DNA of 64,000 bases. Source: a virus. The notes below the pieces were generated by a model, which was not told where the DNA came from, ran no database searches, and saw only the letters and a program-made list of their open reading frames with translations. Below, one piece after another: positions 24,136 through 31,451 of the stretch (positions within the stretch are counted from its first letter, which is position 1; every line of letters starts with the position of its first letter). The position numbers and the translations under genes were made by a program. The DNA lies in the IMG/VR virus record IMGVR_UViG_3300009128_000003, positions 51,051-115,050 of that record; one strand, 5' to 3'.

Positions 24136-25280
24136 GTTGCTAATCCATTCATACTTAGTATCGCAATCAATCCGGGCACATTCTTGCGCACGTAAACGCC
24201 AGAGAAAAGTGTCTCGCACCGACCGCCGACATAAGCGATTGCAGACTCAATGTTTTTACTGACCTTTGGGTCAGCCACCATCTCTTCCGAGACCACCAAC
24301 ACTAACGAACCGGCGCCTGCCTTCCCCTTGGGGGGCGGACACGCAGAACGATTCATACAGTTATGAAGGATCACCGATCCAAGCTTTGCTGTATTTGGAT
24401 CTTTTATCATTGTTGAGCCCATAAAGGCTCTGCCATTATTGCTCAAGCAAGTTTCCAAATCTTTAGAATCGAAAGATTGGATCGGTGAATCCTCGGTGGA
24501 GAGTTTTAAAACTTGAGCAAGTGACTTAGCAAATGTTGTGTTAGCGACAGGATACATGCCAAGCATGCCGATTCTGCCGCGGAGTAATCGTGTGGCACGT
24601 TCGTTGTCGAGAACGATGTGCGGATGGCGGGCAACGTCATTCACGAGCGTAAGCGCGTTGCGAGCGATAGTCGGGTTCAGTGCCTCTTGCGCGGTTGGCC
24701 AAGAAACAATATAGACCACTTTTCCAGAAGCCTGAACTGATTGCATATATCTTTCGAAGACTGGCTGCAGCGCGGTTACCGAACTGCCGGTTCCGCCGCC
24801 TCCACCAGCCATAACGAAAAGCCAATCGACTTTTCCAAGCTTAATACGAAGTGCATCTTCAACGATGGCGCCATTTTGGGAAAGAATCTCTTTGCCGTAA
24901 ACGACGTTCTTTCCGATGCCGTCGCTATCGGGGATAAGAACGACGTGATCTTCTTCGACGTTCTTCGGAATGTCTTTCCCTGTGGAGTTTACCATCAGTG
25001 TTTTGTTGAATCCAAGTTCAATGAAGGCGTTCGCCATTTTGTTGCCTCCGCCGCCAACGCCAACAAAGCCCACATTAATCGAAGAAGGGGCAGTGTTTTC
25101 TGGGAGGAGATCTTCATCAGAATATTCCATCTGGAGACCGAAGTCCTCAACCATGCCGAAATCCTCTGCTGCGACTTCTTCGTGATAGTGGTCTTTCTCC
25201 TGATTAAAGGAGGGTGGTGGCTCTGCGGGAGGCAGAAAATCAAATTCGTTTTTGTCATCTTTATTTTCGTTATCAGACAT
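24132..25280 (-). CDS. FtsZ/tubulin-superfamily GTPase
   Basis: A 382-residue protein with the tubulin/FtsZ GTP-binding signatures: GVGGGGNKMANAF (T1 loop, about 74-86), NSTGKD (about 98-103), MAGGGGGTGSS (T4 glycine loop, about 157-167) and FDSKDLETCLSNNGRAFMG (T7 region, D271 and D274), matching FtsZ in order and spacing. The T7 D-x-x-D supplies the catalytic acid to the neighbouring subunit in filaments. Residues 1-65 are an acidic, Pro-rich extension. PhuZ of jumbo phages and TubZ of phages are known relatives; this one looks more FtsZ-like by eye. It could centre DNA or replication structures, or disturb host FtsZ (inference). AGGAAT precedes the start. Confidence 0.88.
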   Translation of the reverse strand: MSDNENKDDKNEFDFLPPAEPPPSFNQEKDHYHEEVAAEDFGMVEDFGLQMEYSDEDLLPENTAPSSINVGFVGVGGGGNKMANAFIELGFNKTLMVNSTGKDIPKNVEEDHVVLIPDSDGIGKNVVYGKEILSQNGAIVEDALRIKLGKVDWLFVMAGGGGGTGSSVTALQPVFERYMQSVQASGKVVYIVSWPTAQEALNPTIARNALTLVNDVARHPHIVLDNERATRLLRGRIGMLGMYPVANTTFAKSLAQVLKLSTEDSPIQSFDSKDLETCLSNNGRAFMGSTMIKDPNTAKLGSVILHNCMNRSACPPPKGKAGAGSLVLVVSEEMVADPKVSKNIESAIAYVGGRCETLFSGVYVRKNVPGLIAILSMNGLAT

Positions 25281-25295
25281 TGTTTATTCCTTATT

Positions 25296-26321
25296 TTACT
25301 GGTTTTCGTCTTCGGGATTGGGACCCTTTTGCTGGCGACCAAGTGCGTTCCCTACCGTAACCAAAAGAGGGATGACTGCATCGGCTGGCGCCTTAACAAT
25401 ATGAACGCCGGTATGCTGAAGTGCACCACCGGTACCGATAAGGGCGCCTGACCAACGATGGTGACCGTCGAGAATCTTTCCATCACTAGTGACAAAGGCT
25501 CCGCCCATATCTTTGAGTTGTTTTGCTGGATTGTTGTATGCAAATAATAGTGACTTAGCTGCCAAAATATTACTTTGCGTTGGAATCATTTTTGAGTTTG
25601 TGGCGCCGGCGTCTTTTTCAACGGCTACAGCGTCACCCGGCGCGCCGTCGAGCATCCCTTTGGTTAAGAACGCCAATGCGGCGCCCTTAATATTTTTAAG
25701 ATTGATTTGTTCTTTTTCTCCAACAGCGGGGGCGCCGGGCATTGGACCTTTTCCAAATCGTGGAAACTTGTCTTCACTGACGTTTTGTTGGGGGGTCTGT
25801 TGGGTTGCTTGCTGTACTTGTTCTACAGATGGGATCTTCCCTGCTTCGTACATCTGTTTAATCGGCTCGGGTAGTGCCTCCCACCACTCTTTAAAGCTTT
25901 CGATTTGGTTCGCAAATTTCGAACTTAGATCAACTCCCAAGGCGCCATCTTGATCGCTTAGTGCATCTACTACTGCATCGGCGTCTCCGCCCTCCAGAGC
26001 AGGCATATTAAATTTAGCTGTTTTTGCTGTAGAGATCAGTTTTTGAACTTGTTGAACTCTCGCTATGAAGGCTTCTTGTCCAATCTGCCCAAACCTTTGT
26101 TTAACTTGTTCTGGGGTGCCCAAGACGCCGCTTGCCCAGCCAGTGGCATTTTTCATCGCATTATAGAGCGGACTCTCCTGTCCGGACACAAGCTGCCTCC
26201 AGAGTTCATCAGCCTTGACGGCTCCAATATTAGTATCGGGAGTTATTTGGGCAAATCCTTGTTGTGCGGCTTCTTCTTGTTCATTAACAAATTTACGCCA
26301 GTTTTCCATTAAAAGTTTCAC
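25296..26321 (-). CDS. Module-B tagged protein with ParB-like domain, 341 residues
   Basis: Starts at GTG 26321 (overlapping GTGA with the preceding gene) as MKLLMENWRKFVNEQ. A helical middle (VQQATQQTPQQN linker near 185) is followed by a domain at about 225-325 containing IPTQSNILAAKSL, KILDGHHRWSGALI and a terminal hydrophobic strand. D-G-H-H-R-W is the hallmark of ParB/sulfiredoxin-fold domains, where this box binds nucleotide (CTP in ParB) or catalyses DNA cleavage. The biochemical activity here is unknown. It sits directly before the tubulin-like gene, so a tubulin-ParB-like pairing is notable, but the tag suggests packaging in the head. Confidence 0.6.
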   Translation of the reverse strand: MKLLMENWRKFVNEQEEAAQQGFAQITPDTNIGAVKADELWRQLVSGQESPLYNAMKNATGWASGVLGTPEQVKQRFGQIGQEAFIARVQQVQKLISTAKTAKFNMPALEGGDADAVVDALSDQDGALGVDLSSKFANQIESFKEWWEALPEPIKQMYEAGKIPSVEQVQQATQQTPQQNVSEDKFPRFGKGPMPGAPAVGEKEQINLKNIKGAALAFLTKGMLDGAPGDAVAVEKDAGATNSKMIPTQSNILAAKSLLFAYNNPAKQLKDMGGAFVTSDGKILDGHHRWSGALIGTGGALQHTGVHIVKAPADAVIPLLVTVGNALGRQQKGPNPEDENQ

Positions 26322-26848
26322 TGTTTTTTATCTCCTTGAATCTCTTGTAGCACTTCTCTAATAATGTCCTTAATCTTCTCTATGGATTCGCCGTAAGCAA
26401 GGTTAGATGAACCAACAGCGCTGGATGCGCGATGGGCAGGGGATTTATCACGTCGATACGACGACGACGATGACGACGATCTTCCAGAGCCGCGCTTCTT
26501 CCTGGCTTGCTCAATATCCCATTGAGCCTGTCGATGTTGTTCGGAGTCAGCTACATGCTTGGTTCTCCATTTTAAGAAGTCCTGGTAAGCCTCATATGAA
26601 CTCGTATCGTCGAAGTTCTGTCCTCGGGCATCTTCCCACTTGAATTGACCGGCGGCGCCTCCACTACGAAATTCTTCATAGTCTTCGCGCTCATCTTCTG
26701 GGACATTTGCCATTGGATCGGCTGCTGGGGCTGCTTTCTTGCCGCCAAGACCGAGGGCGCCCTTGATAGAGTCCACAAAACCCTCATCGACGGTGTTTTC
26801 TATTTCTTCTCTGATTACGCTTCGAAGCTGCGATTTGGTAATTTTCAT
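26318..26848 (-). CDS. Module-A tagged protein, 176 residues
   Basis: Starts MKITKSQLRSVIREEIENT, a module-A variant. Glycine-rich and charged middle parts (IKGALGLGGKKAAP, DEREDYEEFRSGGAAG) are followed by a Ser/Arg-rich stretch (RGSGRSSSSSSSYRRD) and a C-terminal helix IEKIKDIIREVLQEI, which resembles the tag itself. No domain recognised. It overlaps the next gene start by 4 bases and follows the SbcCD-like gene by 12 bases. Candidate DNA-associated internal head protein. Confidence 0.6.
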   Translation of the reverse strand: MKITKSQLRSVIREEIENTVDEGFVDSIKGALGLGGKKAAPAADPMANVPEDEREDYEEFRSGGAAGQFKWEDARGQNFDDTSSYEAYQDFLKWRTKHVADSEQHRQAQWDIEQARKKRGSGRSSSSSSSYRRDKSPAHRASSAVGSSNLAYGESIEKIKDIIREVLQEIQGDKKQ

Positions 26849-26860
26849 GCTGTTGACTCC

Positions 26861-29800
26861 TTATTGGTTTACTCTTGCATATCCATTTTTCTTTTCAATT
26901 ACAATTTGCATGTCAACACAGTCTTTGAGCGAATCAAGGTGCGAGATCAACAAAACGTTCTTAAAATACACTTTAATTAGTTCTAAGATCCTAATAAAAC
27001 CTTCCATATTTTCTTCATCTAATGCTGTGCCGGGCTCGTCGAGGATGAATAAGTCGCTTTTGGGCAGTGAAGAGACACTCAGAAGAGCCAAACGAATTGC
27101 CATCGCCGCCATGGTTTTCTCTGCGCCAGACGCCATTTCAATAGGGCGCTCGTCGTATAGAGGGTGCTTGATAAAGATGTCAAACTTATTACCAGAACTC
27201 TCAAAGAAAATTTCAAAATCTACAATATTTGCCAACACCTTCGCTATCTCTTGATTGATAACAGGAATCTTCTTTTTAATCACATCGTATGCAATTCCGT
27301 TTGGGTGCATGCACTGCATAAACAGATCGTAGGCTGCATATGAGTTCTGTAGTTCTTTGTATTCAGTTTGTTGCTCTCGCAAGTTTTCAATCTTTTGTTC
27401 GCAAGAACCAACGAGTTTAACGATATCTAAAGTCTCTTGTTCGCAAGTCGTTATCTCATTCTGCTTACTGTTCATGTCTTTTTGGTGCTTATCTTTTTCC
27501 TTTATAAGTTTCTCAAGATTCTCAATTGCTTCTTTATTTTCTTCGTATTCCTTAATTTGATTAGTAATATCTTTCAAAGATAATTCTATCTTAGATTTTG
27601 TAGCCTTGTTGCGCTCTCGCTTAAGCTTCAACTCAGAAATCTCTTTTTCAAAATTTAAAGACTTTATTTGTAAAGCGTTGTGTTCTTCAATCTCCAACTC
27701 GATTTCTTCGGGATTTAATGCGCTGCGGGCTTCTATGGACTTATCGCGCTCGTTAGCTGCAATATCCCTTGTGGCAACTGAGACGTGTGCATCTCTAATA
27801 AACTTGCACGTTGGGAACGAATCACCGCACGGGATTCCCTCTAGCAGCTTCTGTTTCTTAACGATACTCTCTAGTTCTTGATTTAACGAGGCAATCGTTT
27901 CATCTAATTTCTCAATCGACAACTTATTCTCAAGGTTCTTCTGGTGATCTATCGCGCCGAGTAGCTTCTCGGTTGCCGCGATTTCCTCGCTCTTGAGAGA
28001 TATGAACTGCGATTGTTCTTTGATTGTTTCGCCCAAAGCAACAATAGAATTAACTTTCTTTTTGTGCTCTTTGCGCAAGTTAGTAATGTCCACCACTTCC
28101 GAGGGAGTCGCTTTGATTTGTTCTTCCAATAAGCGCACAACATCCGTCAATGTATTAAGCTTAATACGCAAGGATTCACAGAGGCTCTTGTTCTTCTCTG
28201 ATTTGTTCTGATACTTATTCAACTCCTTCGTGGCGGCGGTGATGTCTGCCCCATAGTCTCGGTCTTCGTGCTTCTTAATCAAGACTTTGGCTTCTACCGA
28301 GTCTTCCTTGGACATCCTAAACTTCTTTTCAAAAATCTCCAGGTCCAAGAACTTAGCAATGATCTCTTTACGTCGAGTAGAGCCCTCATCAATAAATGCT
28401 AACGCACCATGCTGCGAGGCTAGCGAAGATACCATGAAATCATCGATAGAACCAAAATGCTTTCTGATAATTGCATCTGTCTGATTTCGCGTTGTTCCGT
28501 TCAGAGATGTTGTTTCTTCGGTGATGCGATCATATACTTCAAAATTCAAATCGGTTTTGGCTTCTAGGGTTTCCTCGCCCTTAAGCCTCTTAACGTACTT
28601 CTCTGATTTCCTTTCAACCGTATAGACCTTATTGTTTGACTCGATAGTGAGCTTGCCTGCGCATGAATCTCTGTTCTGATTAATGACGTTTAAGTTTTTG
28701 CGTTCGTTCTTGGACGTCGTATTAAACAAAGTATATAATGCAGCATCAATCACAGAACTCTTTCCGGAAAAGTTCTTTCCAAAGATGCCGATGATACCAC
28801 CCATATTTTCAAAATTAATTGAATTGTCTGTTCCATAATTAAACAGATTGTCAAACTCAAAGGTCTTAAGTTTCCAGTTTACATTGCGCGAGACTTCCTC
28901 TGTCTCCTCAATAATTTTGTTGTAAGCCCGATTGAGTTCATAAACTTTTTCGAGCGTCTCAGAGGGCACCTGATAGTCCTTAAGGTACTCATCGATAAGT
29001 TCTTCCTGAATCTTTGGATCTCGCAAGTTCTCGGTCTTGAGTCCGTCTGTAATATCTTCAACATTTCCGCGTTCACCGGTGGCTCTGTTCAAAAACGAGA
29101 TGCTCTCCGGTTTGAATCGGTGTTTGGCGATATCCATTGCGCGCTTCATCACATTGAGCGGAAGATTGTTGTTGCTCACCAAGCGCAGACGAGCGCCGGT
29201 TGGCACATCAATCTTGCGTGGCATGCGCCCCTTCATCGTTAAAGGAATTGTAAAGAATGGCTTTGGATTCTTAAGCACAATGGGCTCGATTTCCCAATCA
29301 TCCTTTGACTGGATATCCCAGATGAGAATCCCCTTATCATTTGTTTCGCCATGATTCTGCTGTACAGTTGAGCCGGCATACCAAACGCGACCTACTTCAT
29401 CTAAATATTGACGACGGTGAATATCGCCGAGCATGGCGAAATCAAAGTCTTCAAAGATAGTTAGAGTATCTTCGCCATTTCTCATTGTCCAGTTCATGTC
29501 AGTCTTACAGTTGCTGATTGAGCCGTGATACAGGGCGATGTTGATTTTATCAGTATCGCTTGGCTTTGTCCAATTATCTCGATCAAAGACTGAAAGCACA
29601 TTCAAACAGAACTTATCGTCTATGTGGGTTTCGCCAGATTCTTTGAGCAGATGCAGAGCTGGCAAGTTTAACGCATCTACAATCGGCGTCAATGCGTCTT
29701 GGCGACTACTATTCTTTAGATTGCCATCGTGGTTGCCCAATATAATATATGTGGGTGCAATCTCCGCTAAACTGCGGAAGAAATCAGAACACATTTCCAC

Positions 29801-29968
29801 AAACTCTGGTGAGATCTGTGTCTTTGTGTGTGCGATATCTCCGCAATGAACGATGTAATCGACTTCCTGCTCTCGCAGTGTCTGGTATAATTGTTCGAAT
29901 ACAATTCTATATTCGTAGTGATACTTCAAATTTTTGATATGAGTGTCACTGATGTGTGCAAACTTCAA
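26861..29968 (-). CDS. Fused SbcD-SbcC (T4 gp47-gp46-like) recombination nuclease
   Basis: Start chosen at TTG 29968, which follows GGAGG at 5 bases and gives MKFAHISDTHIKN, the usual SbcD opening; the frame is open to 29986. The N-terminal 240 residues have metallophosphoesterase motifs (HISDTH, HCGDIAH, LGNHDGN, YHGSI, LGDIHRRQY). The rest is SbcC/Rad50-like: Walker A GIFGKNFSGKSS (about 394-405), long coiled coils, a possible zinc hook CGDSFPTC near 712-719 with six residues between the Cys, signature MASGAEK and Walker B DLFILDEPGTALDEE. In most phages these are two proteins. The fused enzyme should resect DNA ends in recombination-dependent replication. It has its own sigma70-like promoter. 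Confidence 0.92.
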   Translation of the reverse strand: MKFAHISDTHIKNLKYHYEYRIVFEQLYQTLREQEVDYIVHCGDIAHTKTQISPEFVEMCSDFFRSLAEIAPTYIILGNHDGNLKNSSRQDALTPIVDALNLPALHLLKESGETHIDDKFCLNVLSVFDRDNWTKPSDTDKINIALYHGSISNCKTDMNWTMRNGEDTLTIFEDFDFAMLGDIHRRQYLDEVGRVWYAGSTVQQNHGETNDKGILIWDIQSKDDWEIEPIVLKNPKPFFTIPLTMKGRMPRKIDVPTGARLRLVSNNNLPLNVMKRAMDIAKHRFKPESISFLNRATGERGNVEDITDGLKTENLRDPKIQEELIDEYLKDYQVPSETLEKVYELNRAYNKIIEETEEVSRNVNWKLKTFEFDNLFNYGTDNSINFENMGGIIGIFGKNFSGKSSVIDAALYTLFNTTSKNERKNLNVINQNRDSCAGKLTIESNNKVYTVERKSEKYVKRLKGEETLEAKTDLNFEVYDRITEETTSLNGTTRNQTDAIIRKHFGSIDDFMVSSLASQHGALAFIDEGSTRRKEIIAKFLDLEIFEKKFRMSKEDSVEAKVLIKKHEDRDYGADITAATKELNKYQNKSEKNKSLCESLRIKLNTLTDVVRLLEEQIKATPSEVVDITNLRKEHKKKVNSIVALGETIKEQSQFISLKSEEIAATEKLLGAIDHQKNLENKLSIEKLDETIASLNQELESIVKKQKLLEGIPCGDSFPTCKFIRDAHVSVATRDIAANERDKSIEARSALNPEEIELEIEEHNALQIKSLNFEKEISELKLKRERNKATKSKIELSLKDITNQIKEYEENKEAIENLEKLIKEKDKHQKDMNSKQNEITTCEQETLDIVKLVGSCEQKIENLREQQTEYKELQNSYAAYDLFMQCMHPNGIAYDVIKKKIPVINQEIAKVLANIVDFEIFFESSGNKFDIFIKHPLYDERPIEMASGAEKTMAAMAIRLALLSVSSLPKSDLFILDEPGTALDEENMEGFIRILELIKVYFKNVLLISHLDSLKDCVDMQIVIEKKNGYARVNQ

Positions 29969-29990
29969 ACTTCCCTCCGAGCACAAATGT

Positions 29991-30033
29991 GCCTCTACTA
30001 TACAAGTATATCTTGTTCAGTAGAGGCTGTCAA
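29991..30033 (-). promoter_or_regulatory. Sigma70-like promoter embedded in a 37-bp palindrome
   Basis: On the minus strand TTGACA (30033-30028) is followed after 17 bases by TATACT (30010-30005), a near-perfect sigma70 promoter. The bases 29991-30027 form a palindrome: outer arms GCCTCTACT and AGTAGAGGC (9 bases) and inner arms ACAAG and CTTGT around ATATA. The -10 box lies in its centre and the expected start point falls in the distal arm. It lies 23 bases or more before the SbcCD-like start and after the stop of the upstream gene. The symmetry suggests a repressor operator. Confidence 0.8.
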
Positions 30034-30049
30034 GTATTTTTTTGTGCCA

Positions 30050-30388
30050 TTACTCAGAGGGCATATCGCCCATAAAATAATCACTTAACAGTTCCATGCT
30101 GTATATTACCTGATCTAACTCTTGAGAAAGCTCTGACGCTACTGGATCGCCTTGTTGTTGAAGGTAAAGCTTTGCGTCGTTAATTCTCGCCAGCATATGA
30201 TTGTGGTTAAGTTTGCGTTGTGATCGTTGTGTAAGAGGAGGCTCGCCAGTATCGTCGCGAGAAGGCTCGTCAGACTGCTCATAATCATCGTGAGTGATCA
30301 TGGAGTCATCGAAAGGCTTTTTCACGACGCCTTCATTGGCGACCTCTTCCGCGATAATCTTACGCAATTGTTCTTTTGTAATCTTCAT
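30050..30388 (-). CDS. Module-A tagged protein, 112 residues
   Basis: Starts MKITKEQLRKIIAEEVANE, close to the module-A consensus. The body is polar and charged (SMITHDDYEQSDEPSRDDTG) with a helical second half (KLNHNHMLARINDAKLYLQQ). I do not recognise a domain. The start overlaps the stop of the preceding tagged gene (30385-31299). Unknown function; the tag suggests targeting with other members of the set. Confidence 0.6.
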   Translation of the reverse strand: MKITKEQLRKIIAEEVANEGVVKKPFDDSMITHDDYEQSDEPSRDDTGEPPLTQRSQRKLNHNHMLARINDAKLYLQQQGDPVASELSQELDQVIYSMELLSDYFMGDMPSE

Positions 30389-31299
30389 TTCTTTTTGTCC
30401 TTTGCCATCTTGCGGAATGTTTTGGCTAGATTATATCTCTTCGTTCCCGGCTTGCAAGTAGGTCCGCCAAACTTATCGCCGGTGCAGACACCTTCTGTGC
30501 CGCTCTTTTCAATATCTTTTTCTGCATCTTGGATCCAATCATCCTTTTCTTCTGAGGGGGCTTCTTGCATCTTTTTCTCCTCCAGTGCGGCTTCGACTTC
30601 CTCTTTAACGATCTTCAGCATGTGTTCTCTATATGTTGATTTAAGTCCGCGCATATTACTAAGGAATCCCGATTTGATCTCTTTTTTAAGCCTATCTCTA
30701 ATCCCGGGTGGTACCGGGCGATCTAAACCATATTCAATCGCGAATCGCAATTTTAATGCTTGTTCTCTGAGCACTTTTCGGGGTTCGTCGTAGTTGTCGA
30801 AGCCATCTATATACATGTCAACTGGCATCCTCTCGTACGGTCCTCCGCGAGTGGCGCCGGATACAAGCTCATCTCCTAGTGAGCCAACCTTCTTAATTAT
30901 ACGCTCGACTGCATCGTTTGTATGCCTTAAGACTTCAGAATGCCCAGATCCTCGACCTTCAGTCACTGGCTCTGATTCGGCACCTTTTACATGCTTGGCG
31001 TATTCTCTAGTAATATCAGCCAACTCCTTAAGGGCACCTTGTTCTCGGATGGGTAACCCATAAACAGTTGTGTTCTGAAAGTGTTCTGACTTCTTCTGCA
31101 CCATAAGGTTTGACAACTCAAACATTTGTTGTAGGGTTCGGGCTATTTCATTTAGCTCGTCTCTAGCGTCTCTGTGTTTGACTTTCTGAGTGTCGTCGTC
31201 TCTGCGCGCATCCATGCCGGCAAGCCGGGCTTCAAGATCCTCTATCGAACTTAGCTCTTCTTTGATGATTTGTTTAAGCTGCGTTTTTGTGATCTTCAT
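30385..31299 (-). CDS. Module-A tagged protein with basic Cys tail, 304 residues
   Basis: ATG 31299 gives MKITKTQLKQIIKEELSS, the module-A consensus, and overlaps the microgene stop as ATGA; the longer upstream frame would overlap that gene. The body is helical and charged (DELNEIARTLQQMFELSN, YVDMYI-like segments near residue 200). The C-terminal tail has GTEGVCTGDKFGGPTCKPG then KRYNLAKTFRKMAKDKKK: a paired-Cys, strongly basic end. An internal LKIVKEEVEAALEE repeats the tag style. No enzyme motif. Candidate internal head protein with a DNA-binding tail (inference). Confidence 0.62.
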   Translation of the reverse strand: MKITKTQLKQIIKEELSSIEDLEARLAGMDARRDDDTQKVKHRDARDELNEIARTLQQMFELSNLMVQKKSEHFQNTTVYGLPIREQGALKELADITREYAKHVKGAESEPVTEGRGSGHSEVLRHTNDAVERIIKKVGSLGDELVSGATRGGPYERMPVDMYIDGFDNYDEPRKVLREQALKLRFAIEYGLDRPVPPGIRDRLKKEIKSGFLSNMRGLKSTYREHMLKIVKEEVEAALEEKKMQEAPSEEKDDWIQDAEKDIEKSGTEGVCTGDKFGGPTCKPGTKRYNLAKTFRKMAKDKKK

Positions 31300-31436
31300 C
31301 TTCCTTTCCACCACTTTGTCTTTTTCTTCTCCGGAGAACATTTGCTTCCCGAGGGGCACCATTTGTATATGTTGGACAAATAATTACTAAGCTCTTCTTC
31401 GATAATATCTTTAAGTCGGGATTTGGTGATTTTCAC
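31296..31436 (-). CDS. 46-residue microprotein consisting mainly of module A
   Basis: A short frame from GTG 31436 to TGA 31296 encodes a protein starting MKITKSRLKDIIEEELSNY (GTG start read as Met), followed by a short Cys- and Lys-rich tail (KWCPSGSKCSPEKKK, then WWKGR). The tag is obvious and in frame, AAGGA lies 8 bases before the GTG, and the stop overlaps the next tagged gene as ATGA, so coupling is intact. It is below usual ORF-length cut-offs. It shows the tag can stand almost alone with a small basic cargo. Confidence 0.7.
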   Translation of the reverse strand: MKITKSRLKDIIEEELSNYLSNIYKWCPSGSKCSPEKKKTKWWKGR

Positions 31437-31451
31437 TTGTTTATTCCTTAG

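Noticed and set aside
24741-25451. 236-residue plus-strand open frame opposite the tubulin-like gene
   Set aside because: It is antisense to a gene with clear GTPase motifs, lacks a ribosome-binding site and has no recognisable domain; every other gene is on the minus strand.
29991-30027. Palindrome as an intrinsic terminator for the upstream gene
   Set aside because: No T tract follows the stem on the minus strand, and a sigma70 promoter overlaps it; an operator is more consistent.
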